From positions 248,001-312,000 of the forward strand of contig NZ_JAMZMJ010000001.1 of assembly GCF_024714495.1 (NCBI RefSeq): DNA of 64,000 nt, written 5' to 3'. Position numbers and translations under genes: made by a program. The notes beneath the pieces are model-generated. The model made no database searches. It was not told where the DNA came from and saw only the letters and a list, made by a program, of their open reading frames with translations. This DNA comes from Marinoscillum pacificum (GTDB taxonomy: Bacteria; Bacteroidota; Bacteroidia; Cytophagales; Cyclobacteriaceae). Shown piece after piece: positions 7,677-15,861 of this stretch (its first letter is position 1; each line of letters opens with the position of its first letter).

Positions 7677-9987
7677 GAAGAACAATTTAGGTTACCCTAG
7701 GATTGGTGACCGACGTGAGCTCAAAAAGGCCAGTGAGCTGTTTTGGGCTGGGAAATTGAGTTTGGATGAACTCGTTACAGCAGGCAAAAACATCCGTTTA
7801 CAAAACTGGAAGACACAAAAAGAAGCAGGAATTGACCTGATTCCTTCCAATGACTTTTCGTTTTATGATCAGGTCCTTGACATGGCGCTAACTGTGGGAG
7901 CAATCCCTGATCGCTATGAATCTCTCAAATCAAAAGGAGAGATGGAGCTCTATTTTGCAATGGCTAGAGGCTATCAAAAGGATGGGCTGGATATCACAGC
8001 CATGGAGATGACCAAGTGGTTTGATACCAACTATCATTACATCGTTCCAGAATTTGTTAAGAACCAGTCATTTGAATTGTATTCTACCAAAATCGTTGAC
8101 GAATTCAATGAAGCAAAATTACAGGGTATAGAAACCAAACCAGTAATCATTGGACCAGCCACTTTCTTACTTTTAGGTAAAGAAAAAGAAGCTGGATTTC
8201 ACCGAATAGACTTGTTGAAGAAGCTGCTACCGGTTTATTGGTCCATATTGAAACAACTGGCAGATGCAGGAGCCAAATGGGTGCAGATTGATGAGCCTAT
8301 TTTGGCTACAGATCTATCTGGTATTGAATTGAATGCAATAAAAGAGTTTTATGGAAAAATTGCCCTCGAGGCTCCTGAGCTCAACATCTTGCTAGCCAAC
8401 TACTTTGATTGCTACGGCAATAACCTTGAAACGGTTTTGAGCTTACCAGTTCAGGCTTTGCATTTGGATTTAGTAAGATGTCCATCACAACTCCAGGATA
8501 TACTAGGTTCGCTCAACTTGAGCTCAGACCTGAAGCTTTCACTTGGAGTAGTCGACGGTAGAAATATTTGGAAAAACGATTTTGACAAATCACTCGAATT
8601 TATCTCCAGAGCAAAGAACCAATTGGGAGAGGAGCGAGTAATGATCGCTTCCTCTTGTTCGCTGTTACACTCTCCGTGTGATTTAGAATTAGAGCAGAAC
8701 GAGTCCAAGCTTTCAGCAGAGATCAAAGATTGGTTGGCCTTTGCCAGACAAAAATTAGAAGAGATTGCTTTGTTAGCTCATCTATCTCAAAACCCTGAGG
8801 ATAAAGTGTTACAAGCTAAACTTCAAGACAATCAGACCTCACATGCCAGACGTCAGGCATCTACATTGATTCATAATCAAGCGGTAAAGCAGAGAGTAGC
8901 TGATGTTAGTAAGTCTGATATCCAGCGTGGTTTGGACTTTAAGCAAAGGAAAGTGGTACAACAGGAAACACTGAATTTACCTCATTTTCCAACCACCACT
9001 ATAGGATCCTTCCCTCAAACCAGCGAAGTGAGAAAGGCCCGACTTCAAAACAAGAAAGGCGAATTATCCAACTCAGATTATCATGACTTCTTAGAGCGAC
9101 ATACCGCTCTTGCTATCAGATGGCAAGAAGAAATAGGTCTGGACGTGTTGGTTCATGGAGAGTTTGAGCGAAATGATATGGTGGAGTATTTCGGAGAGCA
9201 ACTCGATGGTTTTGCCTTCACGCAATTTGGCTGGGTGCAGAGTTATGGTTCCAGATGTGTGAAACCTCCAATAATTTATGGAGATGTAAGTAGACCAAAT
9301 CCAATGACTTTGGAATGGACTAAATACGCTCAGTCCTTGACGGAGAAACACGTGAAAGGAATGCTCACAGGACCGGTGACCATCCTTCAGTGGTCCTTTG
9401 TACGAAACGATCAGCCGAGATCAGCCACTTGCAACCAGATAGCTTTGGCCATTAGAGATGAAGTGATTGATCTGGAGGCAGCCGGCATCAAAATCATTCA
9501 GGTTGATGAACCTGCCATCCGAGAAGGTTTGCCATTGAGGCGTGCTGATTGGATAGATTACCTGGATTGGGCTATAGATGCCTTTAAGCTTGCAACGAGC
9601 GGAGTAGAACACTCTACACAGATTCATACCCATATGTGTTATTCGGAGTTCAATGACATTATTGACTCCATAGCTAGAATGGATGCTGACGTAATTACAA
9701 TTGAGTGTTCCAGGTCTCAGATGGAATTGTTAGATGCTTTCGCGGAATTCAATTATCCAAATGAAATCGGACCTGGAGTATATGACATTCATTCTCCGAG
9801 AGTTCCAAGTAGGGAAGAGATGGTTGATTTATTGACCAAAGCTATGAAGGTAATTCCTGAAGATCAACTTTGGGTTAATCCAGATTGTGGACTAAAAACT
9901 CGAGGATGGGAGGAAACCAAACAGGCACTCATAGAGATGGTTGGTGCCGCACATGACCTAAGAGAAAAGGTCTCCGTTTATCAATGA
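7672..9987 (+). CDS. metE: Cobalamin-independent methionine synthase (5-methyltetrahydropteroyltriglutamate-homocysteine methyltransferase)
   Basis: The 771-residue product matches MetE end to end. It has the N-terminal half-barrel (NNLGYPRIGDRRELKKA at the start) and a catalytic C-terminal barrel from about residue 440 (TTTIGSFPQT). The zinc and homocysteine site is intact: HTHMCYSEF near residue 653 supplies His and Cys, and NPDCGLKTRGW near residue 747 supplies the last Cys. It transfers the methyl group of methyltetrahydrofolate to homocysteine in the cytoplasm without B12. Expression is controlled by the upstream cobalamin riboswitch, and its ATG lies inside the proposed sequestering stem. 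Confidence 0.97.
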   Translation: MLKNNLGYPRIGDRRELKKASELFWAGKLSLDELVTAGKNIRLQNWKTQKEAGIDLIPSNDFSFYDQVLDMALTVGAIPDRYESLKSKGEMELYFAMARGYQKDGLDITAMEMTKWFDTNYHYIVPEFVKNQSFELYSTKIVDEFNEAKLQGIETKPVIIGPATFLLLGKEKEAGFHRIDLLKKLLPVYWSILKQLADAGAKWVQIDEPILATDLSGIELNAIKEFYGKIALEAPELNILLANYFDCYGNNLETVLSLPVQALHLDLVRCPSQLQDILGSLNLSSDLKLSLGVVDGRNIWKNDFDKSLEFISRAKNQLGEERVMIASSCSLLHSPCDLELEQNESKLSAEIKDWLAFARQKLEEIALLAHLSQNPEDKVLQAKLQDNQTSHARRQASTLIHNQAVKQRVADVSKSDIQRGLDFKQRKVVQQETLNLPHFPTTTIGSFPQTSEVRKARLQNKKGELSNSDYHDFLERHTALAIRWQEEIGLDVLVHGEFERNDMVEYFGEQLDGFAFTQFGWVQSYGSRCVKPPIIYGDVSRPNPMTLEWTKYAQSLTEKHVKGMLTGPVTILQWSFVRNDQPRSATCNQIALAIRDEVIDLEAAGIKIIQVDEPAIREGLPLRRADWIDYLDWAIDAFKLATSGVEHSTQIHTHMCYSEFNDIIDSIARMDADVITIECSRSQMELLDAFAEFNYPNEIGPGVYDIHSPRVPSREEMVDLLTKAMKVIPEDQLWVNPDCGLKTRGWEETKQALIEMVGAAHDLREKVSVYQ

Positions 9988-9993
9988 TAGTCA

Positions 9994-10023
9994 AAGTGGG
10001 TAGGTCAAAGTGTCTACCCACTT
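9994..10023 (+). terminator. Hairpin downstream of metE
   Basis: AAGTGGGTAG (9994-10003) pairs perfectly with CTACCCACTT (10014-10023). Only a weak T-rich tail follows, so it may terminate partially, or stabilise the metE mRNA, rather than separate it fully from the CWC gene at 10041. Confidence 0.55.
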
Positions 10024-10040
10024 ACTTAAATATTTAGATC

Positions 10041-10271
10041 ATGAAACACGAATTAAAGTCTTGTCCAAGATGTCAGTCTCCCTTTGAGTGTAAAGTAGGA
10101 TCAATCACGCAGTGCCAATGCTGGCAGGTAAAACTCACTCTGGAGGAACGCCAATTCATTCAAGAGCAATTTTCAGATTGCTTGTGCACAACTTGTATGG
10201 AAGAGGTTAAGCATCAATATCAACAAGAAATGTTCGTGGGTCAATTAAAGAAGTTAGGAAAACAATTTTAA
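10041..10271 (+). CDS. Cysteine-rich CWC-family protein
   Basis: This small protein of 76 residues carries the CWC pattern: CPRCQSPFECK at residues 8-18, then QCQCWQVKLTLEE (about 29-41), then DCLCTTCMEE (about 51-60). That gives at least eight cysteines in pairs suited to metal binding, probably zinc. The family has no proven function. I recall it next to vitamin B12 and metE genes in Bacteroidota, which fits the position here behind the riboswitch-controlled metE. The stop codon is directly followed by the next start (1 bp gap), so translation is probably coupled. Confidence 0.8.
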   Translation: MKHELKSCPRCQSPFECKVGSITQCQCWQVKLTLEERQFIQEQFSDCLCTTCMEEVKHQYQQEMFVGQLKKLGKQF

Positions 10272-10272
10272 G

Positions 10273-10773
10273 ATGATGGATATCAAAGGAACAATTAAAG
10301 CGGATAAAATAATGCCATTAATGTGTTGGGATGTACACATACTGGAATTGTCGAAAAACAAACAAATTCAATCAGTTCAGGAAGATATAGAGGAATTGAA
10401 ACAATTACACTCAGTCAATCAATGGTTAACTGATATTGATTTTGTACAGCATGCATCTTTTGATGCTTTGGTTGTAACCAATGAACATCAAGTAATTGAT
10501 TGGGTAAGTAGCGGTTTTAAAGGTATGACAGGTTATGAGGCAACAGAAGTGATCGGTCAAACAGCCCGTAAACTTCAAGGCCCTGAAACAACCTTGATCT
10601 CACGAATGGCCATTCAGGATCAATTAAAGACTAGGCAACCATTCAAACATGATATAATCAATTATAGAAAGAATGGTGAGGCTTATACCTGCCGTTTGGA
10701 AATCTATCCATTAGTTAATGAACAAGAAGAAATAACTCATTTTTTAGCATTAGAACATGAAATCATTAAATAG
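10273..10773 (+). CDS. PAS protein with LOV-like domain lacking the adduct cysteine
   Basis: The 166-residue protein has an N-terminal helical region (1-55) and one PAS domain (about 60-160). The PAS core resembles LOV photoreceptors: GQTARKLQGPET (residues 95-106) aligns with the LOV motif GxNCRFLQGPxT, and a NYRKNGEAYTCRL segment follows. The adduct-forming Cys is Ala98, the preceding Asn is Thr97, and the second flavin-binding Asn position appears to be Cys. There is no output domain. It may be a flavin or small-ligand sensor, or a non-photoactive PAS relative. Its end overlaps the thioesterase start by 17 bp, so the two are cotranscribed. Confidence 0.75.
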   Translation: MMDIKGTIKADKIMPLMCWDVHILELSKNKQIQSVQEDIEELKQLHSVNQWLTDIDFVQHASFDALVVTNEHQVIDWVSSGFKGMTGYEATEVIGQTARKLQGPETTLISRMAIQDQLKTRQPFKHDIINYRKNGEAYTCRLEIYPLVNEQEEITHFLALEHEIIK

Positions 10774-11149
10774 GGAGGAAAGAATTAGGGCTTCCGAAAC
10801 CAGTATATTCAAGGCAGTTTTTCCAAATACTACCAATCATTACGACACGCTTTTTGGTGGTACTGCCATGCAACTCATGGACGAGGTAGCATTCATTACA
10901 GCAACTAGATTTAGTCGCCAGCGAGTTGTTACCATTAGTAGTGATAAGATCGATTTTAGACAACCAATACCATCTGGAACAATCGTAGAGTTAAAAGGCA
11001 GAGTTTCCACGGTAGGAAATACCAGTCTCAAAGTGAGAGTCGAAATTTACACAGAAGAGATGTATTCTTTGTCAAGGGAACAGGCTGTGACAGGCGAGTT
11101 TACTTTCGTTGCAATTGATGAACATAAAAAGCCCACAAAGATCATTTAA
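10757..11149 (+). CDS. Acyl-CoA thioesterase, hotdog fold (YciA/BACH type)
   Basis: This 130-residue single-hotdog protein has NTTNHYDTLFGGTAMQLMDE (about residues 19-38), the acyl-CoA hydrolase signature with the catalytic Asp at its end. It also has SSDKIDFRQPIPSGTIVELKG, the second family block. It probably hydrolyses acyl-CoAs in the cytoplasm. Its start overlaps the PAS gene by 17 bp, so expression of the two should be linked. The chain-length preference is not visible from the sequence. Confidence 0.87.
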   Translation: MKSLNREERIRASETSIFKAVFPNTTNHYDTLFGGTAMQLMDEVAFITATRFSRQRVVTISSDKIDFRQPIPSGTIVELKGRVSTVGNTSLKVRVEIYTEEMYSLSREQAVTGEFTFVAIDEHKKPTKII

Positions 11150-11214
11150 CATCCATTTTTCCCTTTCAAAACGAATTAATTGCTCAAACGAACACTAACA
11201 CATGGAATTATATC

Positions 11215-11222
11215 TAACTTTG
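11215..11222 (+). promoter_or_regulatory. Bacteroidota-type -7 promoter element
   Basis: TAACTTTG matches the TAnnTTTG -7 consensus of Bacteroidota and lies 22 bp before the helicase start. No convincing -33 TTTG is found at the usual spacing. Confidence 0.55.
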
Positions 11223-11244
11223 CAGTTCAATTAATAAATGATCT

Positions 11245-12960
11245 TTGAATAAATTCAGTCAACTAGGGCTGTCGCAAGTAATTGTTGACAACCTTGAAAA
11301 ATTAGGGTTTGAGAACCCGACTCCGGTTCAGGAGAAAGCAATCCCACTTTTATTGAATCAAAACCCAACAGATTTTATCGGACTGGCACAAACTGGTACA
11401 GGTAAAACTGCGGCATTTGGTTTGCCTCTGATTGATCTGATTGAGGATAACAATAGTACACAAGCACTCGTAATGGCACCTACTCGTGAACTAGGTCAAC
11501 AAATTGCAGTGCAGCTAGAGTCCTTTTCTAAGGGTATTAAGTCAGTAAATATCGAAGTGGTATACGGTGGAGCAGCCATTACCAACCAGATGAAAGCATT
11601 AAAAAGTCCTACTCAAATCATTGTGGCGACACCAGGTCGTCTGAAAGATTTGATCAATAGGAGAGCTGTGAAGTTGGAAAAAGTCCAGTATGTGGTATTG
11701 GACGAAGCAGATGAGATGCTCAATATGGGTTTTAAGGAGGATATCGATGAAATCCTTTCTTATACCAATGAAGACAGAGTGACCTGGCTCTTCTCGGCTA
11801 CCATGCCGAATGAAGTGCGCAAGATCGTCTCTAAGTACATGAACAATCCGCTGGAAGTAGCGGTAAATACTGTTCAGCAAAGTAATAAAGACATTACGCA
11901 CCAGTTTGTTATTACCAAAAACAACAACAAATTGGCAGCTATCAAGCGATTCCTGGATTTACAACCAGAAATGCGTGCGGTTATGTTTTGTCGTACCAAG
12001 TGGCAAACACAGGAAATTGCGGATGAGCTTGGCCAGTTAGGTTATGGCGTAGAAGCACTTCATGGTGATTTGTCTCAGTCTCAAAGAGATGCTGTTATGA
12101 AGCGTTTTAAGACGCGTTCTATGCAGATGTTGGTAGCAACAGATGTGGCGGCAAGAGGTATTGATGTCAATGACTTGACGCACGTATTTAATCATACACT
12201 TCCTGATCAACTAGAATCTTACACTCACCGAAGTGGAAGAACAGGTAGAGCAGGTAAGAAAGGGGTTTCTATGGTGTTTATCAACCCTAGGGAAGGTAAC
12301 AAGATCAAGGAACTTGAGAAGAAGCTTAATGTTTCTTTCGAGCGTGTTGAAGTACCTACTTTAGATGAGTTGAAATCCAAGCGTATTCATAACTGGGCAA
12401 ATATCATAGTAAATACCAATGTGGATCAACAATCTGGAGATATCCTAAATGAAGTAGCTCATTTGTTTGGTAATCTTAGCAAAGAAGACCTTCTTAAAAG
12501 ATTGATTACCACACAGTTGGATCACCTAACTTCAGGTGGTGGAGAAGAAGATAATCTCAATGAAGCTTATGGCGGTTCTCCTGATAAGAGAGATAGAGGT
12601 AAGTTCAATAGATACTTCATCAATGTTGGATCTATTGATGGCTTAACCAAAGCTGATCTTGTACATTACATGGCAGACATCAGTGGTATTGAGCGTCGAT
12701 ACTTTGGTGACATTACCATGCAAAAGAATAGATCCTATGTAGATATTGACTCAGGAAAGGATCGAGGTATCAGTTTGAAATTCGAAGGAATTGAAATTGA
12801 TGGACGAGCTATCCGAGTGAATAAAGATGACCAGGGACCTTCCGGAGGTTTCGGTGGTGGATCCGACAAAGGAGGCTTTAAGAAGAAGAAACGCAAAGAT
12901 CGTCCACGTCCTGACAAAAGGCGTGATGGCGGAAGACGAAGCGGAAGAGGAAGAAGATAA
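11245..12960 (+). CDS. DEAD-box RNA helicase with DbpA-type RNA-binding domain
   Basis: This 571-residue helicase has the Q motif (FENPTPVQEKAIP), motif I AQTGTGKT, Ia PTRELGQQ, II VLDEADEML, III FSATMP, V VATDVAARGID and VI HRSGRTGRAGKKG. A DbpA-like RNA-binding domain lies near residues 455-525 (NRYFINVGSIDGLTK). The C-terminal tail is Gly/Lys/Arg-rich. It is a CsdA/DeaD-like protein for ribosome assembly and mRNA unfolding in the cytoplasm. The only in-frame start is TTG at 11245, because an in-frame TGA lies 6 bp upstream. A four-codon ORF (ATG 11238, MIFE, TAA) overlaps this start. Confidence 0.93.
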   Translation: MNKFSQLGLSQVIVDNLEKLGFENPTPVQEKAIPLLLNQNPTDFIGLAQTGTGKTAAFGLPLIDLIEDNNSTQALVMAPTRELGQQIAVQLESFSKGIKSVNIEVVYGGAAITNQMKALKSPTQIIVATPGRLKDLINRRAVKLEKVQYVVLDEADEMLNMGFKEDIDEILSYTNEDRVTWLFSATMPNEVRKIVSKYMNNPLEVAVNTVQQSNKDITHQFVITKNNNKLAAIKRFLDLQPEMRAVMFCRTKWQTQEIADELGQLGYGVEALHGDLSQSQRDAVMKRFKTRSMQMLVATDVAARGIDVNDLTHVFNHTLPDQLESYTHRSGRTGRAGKKGVSMVFINPREGNKIKELEKKLNVSFERVEVPTLDELKSKRIHNWANIIVNTNVDQQSGDILNEVAHLFGNLSKEDLLKRLITTQLDHLTSGGGEEDNLNEAYGGSPDKRDRGKFNRYFINVGSIDGLTKADLVHYMADISGIERRYFGDITMQKNRSYVDIDSGKDRGISLKFEGIEIDGRAIRVNKDDQGPSGGFGGGSDKGGFKKKKRKDRPRPDKRRDGGRRSGRGRR

Positions 12961-12963
12961 TAT

Positions 12964-12992
12964 AAAGGTCAGCATAATTGCTGGCCTTTTTT
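12964..12992 (+). terminator. Intrinsic terminator after DEAD-box helicase
   Basis: AAAGGTCAGCA (12964-12974) pairs with TGCTGGCCTTT (12979-12989), with one G-T pair, and is followed by a T run. It separates the helicase from the arsenic operon. Confidence 0.87.
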
Positions 12993-13050
12993 GTTGCTAA
13001 GCCAATGTTATCAAATTTTAATAAGGAGATTGGTTAGTATTCAAGGGTAT

Positions 13051-13073
13051 ATCGTATTATTGCAATATAATAA
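13051..13073. promoter_or_regulatory. Putative ArsR operator 1
   Basis: ATCGTATTATTGCAATATAA contains the perfect palindrome TATTGCAATA. The same arrangement (ATCGTA, two or three bases, ATTGCAATA, then an AT-rich tail) recurs before the phosphatase gene at 13436. It lies directly upstream of the arsR-like start, where autoregulators of this family usually bind. Confidence 0.55.
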
Positions 13074-13081
13074 AAGTGGAA

Positions 13082-13417
13082 ATGGGAGTTACCAAAACAG
13101 ATTTATTCTCAAAAGTTCAAAATAACATTGCTGTTGCTGCCAAAGCATTTGCACATCCTGCGCGTGTTGCAATAATTGAGCATTTACTTAGAGCCAATGC
13201 ATGTATAAATGGTGACTTGGTTCAGGAACTTGGATTGGCTCAGGCTACTATAAGTCAGCACCTAAGAGAATTAAAAGATATTGGTATTATTCAGGGAACG
13301 ATTGATGGTGTTAGAGTAAGCTATTGCATTAACCCTGTTCGTTGGGCTGAAATAAAAAACCAGTTCAATCAACTATTTGATCAGCTGGAATCTCCTAATA
13401 CCAACGATTGTTGTTAA
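13082..13417 (+). CDS. ArsR-family metal(loid)-responsive repressor
   Basis: This is a roughly 111-residue winged-helix regulator. It shows AFAHPARVAIIEHLLR (helix 1-2), then DLVQELGLAQATISQHLRELKDIGIIQG, the recognition helix, and a wing with GVRVSYCINPVRW. It ends in NTNDCC, and a further Cys lies near residue 40, but the classic CxC sensor motif in the recognition helix is absent. The metalloid site is therefore unassigned. A GTG six bases upstream (13076) is an alternative start. It leads an operon with two arsenate-reductase-like genes and ACR3, so it most likely derepresses them in response to arsenic. Confidence 0.88.
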   Translation: MGVTKTDLFSKVQNNIAVAAKAFAHPARVAIIEHLLRANACINGDLVQELGLAQATISQHLRELKDIGIIQGTIDGVRVSYCINPVRWAEIKNQFNQLFDQLESPNTNDCC

Positions 13418-13435
13418 AAAAATTTTATTACATCC

Positions 13436-13458
13436 ATCGTAACATTGCAATAATATAA
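13436..13458. promoter_or_regulatory. Putative ArsR operator 2
   Basis: ATCGTAACATTGCAATAATA repeats the architecture of the site at 13051 and lies directly before the ATG of the first phosphatase-like gene. The match covers the ATCGTA half and ATTGCAATA. This suggests an internal promoter controlled by the same regulator. Confidence 0.5.
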
Positions 13459-13460
13459 AT

Positions 13461-14084
13461 ATGAAAAAACTAACACTACATCCTGAGCTTTCCAAATCAG
13501 TTTCTGACATCTTAGAAACCGATATCTCTGAAGAAAGAAATGAAGTACTGGAACCTTTAATTCAATATGTTCAAGATAAAGTACATATGAATAAGGTGGT
13601 CAATCTGAATTTTATTTGTACTCATAACTCTCGTAGAAGTCAGTTCTCACAGATCTGGGCTCAAACGGCAGCTGACTATTATGGCATACCAGCCAATTGT
13701 TACTCAGGAGGCGTAGAAGTAACTGCATTCAATCAACGTGCCGTCGATTCTATTAAAAGAAGTGGGTTTAGAGTATCATCCAAAGGCATGGAAAACCCTG
13801 TGTATTTCATATTTAATTCTGATGACGTTCAGCCAATTATAGCATTCTCAAAGCTTTTTAATGACGCCATTAACAATACCAAGCAATTTGCTGCTGTTAT
13901 GACCTGTTCACACGCAGATGAGAACTGTCCTTTTATTCCGGGTACTGAACAAAGAATACCTGTGCGATACGATGATCCGAAGGAATTTGATGACACACCG
14001 GCAGAATCTGAAATGTATGATGAAAGATCCAAGCAAATAGCCTCTGAAATGTTTTATGTATTCTCTAAAATCAAAACGAAATAG
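13461..14084 (+). CDS. Cytoplasmic arsenate reductase/low-molecular-weight phosphatase-like protein
   Basis: This 207-residue protein has a phosphatase P-loop, [11 protein letters not shown], with catalytic Cys53 and the CX5R pattern, after an N-terminal helical extension of about 45 residues. A second conserved pair, TCSHADENCPFIPG, supplies two more cysteines. The late YDDPKEFDDTPAESEMYDERS region holds the acidic residues usual in low-molecular-weight phosphatases. In an arsR-ACR3 operon the likely job is thiol-dependent reduction of arsenate to arsenite. No signal peptide is present. It sits 2 bp before its paralogue. Confidence 0.82.
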   Translation: MKKLTLHPELSKSVSDILETDISEERNEVLEPLIQYVQDKVHMNKVVNLNFICTHNSRRSQFSQIWAQTAADYYGIPANCYSGGVEVTAFNQRAVDSIKRSGFRVSSKGMENPVYFIFNSDDVQPIIAFSKLFNDAINNTKQFAAVMTCSHADENCPFIPGTEQRIPVRYDDPKEFDDTPAESEMYDERSKQIASEMFYVFSKIKTK

Positions 14085-14086
14085 CA

Positions 14087-14812
14087 ATGAAATCCACCAA
14101 ACCAATTTTAGGGCTCATTCTGATGCTTATCACCTTACAGTCCTATGCCCAATTCCAATTGGAGATCAATAAAGATCTGAAAGTTTATACGAATCAATTG
14201 GTTGTCAGCTTTGATGAGATTACTAAGGAAAGAAAGGATCAGCTGACAGAAATCGGTGACTTTCTGGTTAGCAAATTACAAAATGAAGGTACTTTTTCCG
14301 TGTTGTTTGTTTGTACACACAATTCACGAAGGAGTCATTTAGCAGATACCTGGTTTAAATATGCATCATTATTTTATGGTGTTGATAGTCTTCAGTCCTT
14401 CACAGGTGGGTTAGAAGAAACGGCTTTTAACTTAAGTGCAATTAATGCTTTAGAAAGAGCAGGATATACCATTCATTATAACAAAGAGGTTGAAAACCGC
14501 GTGGTTTCCATTTCTCCTGGCAAATTTCCTGTTTGGAAAATGAAGTCAAAGCATTTCAGTCATCCAATCAATCCAGCATCAAATTTTATAGCAGTGATGG
14601 TCTGTTCTGATGCTGACAAATCTTGTCCTCTAGTTCCTGGGGCATCAGCGAGGTTTGCCTTACCATATGATGATCCAAGATACTATGATGGTACATATGC
14701 TGAAGAGACTAAGTACGACCAGGCATTAAGAACAATCGCTGTAGAGATGTTTTACCTGGCAGACTACATTAAGAGTGAGCAGATTATTAATTATGAAGTA
14801 ACTAAACGATAA
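14087..14812 (+). CDS. Exported paralogue of the arsenate reductase/phosphatase-like protein
   Basis: The 241-residue product has the same fold and active site as its upstream neighbour: [12 protein letters not shown] with Cys76, [15 protein letters not shown], and [18 protein letters not shown]. It starts with a clear signal peptide ([15 protein letters not shown], then SYAQ), so it should act in the periplasm or be an exported protein. Export of an arsenate-reductase-like enzyme in an ars operon is odd, because reduction normally happens in the cytoplasm with thioredoxin. It could be a periplasmic arsenate or phosphoprotein-handling enzyme. It lies between its cytoplasmic paralogue and ACR3 with very short spacing. 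Confidence 0.8.
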   Translation: MKSTKPILGLILMLITLQSYAQFQLEINKDLKVYTNQLVVSFDEITKERKDQLTEIGDFLVSKLQNEGTFSVLFVCTHNSRRSHLADTWFKYASLFYGVDSLQSFTGGLEETAFNLSAINALERAGYTIHYNKEVENRVVSISPGKFPVWKMKSKHFSHPINPASNFIAVMVCSDADKSCPLVPGASARFALPYDDPRYYDGTYAEETKYDQALRTIAVEMFYLADYIKSEQIINYEVTKR

Positions 14813-14817
14813 GAATA

Positions 14818-15861
14818 GTGCCTAAAAAGAAATTAAACTTCCTTGATCAATACCTAACATTCTGGATCTTCCTTGCGATGGCCATAGGAGTAGGTATTGG
14901 TTATTTTTTTCCTTCTTCTTCCTCTTTTATTGATTCCTTTAGTAGAGGTAGTACCAACATTCCAATTGCCATTGGTTTAATACTGATGATGTATCCTCCA
15001 CTGGCTAAAGTCAATTATGGGCTTCTGCCAAAAGTGTTTCAAAATGTTAAAATGCTGTCCATTTCATTAGTTCTGAATTGGATCATTGGCCCAATTCTTA
15101 TGTTCACTTTAGCTGTGATCTTTTTACAAGATTATCCTGAATACATGGTTGGGTTGATACTCATTGGCCTGGCTCGATGTATTGCCATGGTATTGGTTTG
15201 GAATGACCTGGCAGAAGGAAGTGCGGAATATGGAGCGGGATTGGTAGCATTGAATAGTATTTTTCAGGTATTTGGGTATAGTTTCTATGCATGGCTGTTC
15301 ATTACGGAATTACCCCCGTATTTTGGTATAGAGGGAGCCATAGTTGATATTTCGATAGGAACTATCGCTGAAAGTGTGGCTTTATATTTAGGAGTTCCAT
15401 TCTTGATGGGATTTATAAGTCGTCTGATTTTGGTTAATCTTAAAGGAGAAGAGTGGTATACAAAACAGTTTCTTCCCACCATATCTCCAATAACTTTGAT
15501 TGCCCTACTTTTCACTATTGTCGTAATGTTTTCACTAAAAGGAGAGCTCATCGTTGGGATACCGATGGATGTCATTCGAATTGCCATTCCTATGCTAATC
15601 TATTTCGGTGTGATGTTCCTTATTGGTTTCTTCATTAGCAAGGCATTAGGTGCATCATACAATCAAAATGCTGCAATTTCATTTACAGCAGCAGGAAATA
15701 ATTTTGAGCTAGCTATTGCGGTGGCTATCGCAGTTTTTGGTTTAAACTCAGGGCAGGCGTTTACAGGAGTAATTGGTCCGTTAGTGGAAGTACCAGCCTT
15801 AATCCTGTTAGTCCGTGTTGCTTTTTGGTTGAAGGCAAAGTATTATGGGGCTACGAATTAA
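14818..15861 (+). CDS. ACR3-family arsenite efflux transporter
   Basis: This 347-residue, roughly ten-helix membrane protein matches ACR3. The segment [18 protein letters not shown] carries the essential Cys of helix 4, and [21 protein letters not shown] is the conserved helix-9 region. It exports arsenite across the inner membrane using the proton motive force. The start is GTG, 5 bp after the exported phosphatase stop, so all four ars genes form one operon. Its stop overlaps the opposing metallophosphoesterase gene by 4 bp, and no terminator hairpin is seen between them. Confidence 0.93.
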   Translation: MPKKKLNFLDQYLTFWIFLAMAIGVGIGYFFPSSSSFIDSFSRGSTNIPIAIGLILMMYPPLAKVNYGLLPKVFQNVKMLSISLVLNWIIGPILMFTLAVIFLQDYPEYMVGLILIGLARCIAMVLVWNDLAEGSAEYGAGLVALNSIFQVFGYSFYAWLFITELPPYFGIEGAIVDISIGTIAESVALYLGVPFLMGFISRLILVNLKGEEWYTKQFLPTISPITLIALLFTIVVMFSLKGELIVGIPMDVIRIAIPMLIYFGVMFLIGFFISKALGASYNQNAAISFTAAGNNFELAIAVAIAVFGLNSGQAFTGVIGPLVEVPALILLVRVAFWLKAKYYGATN

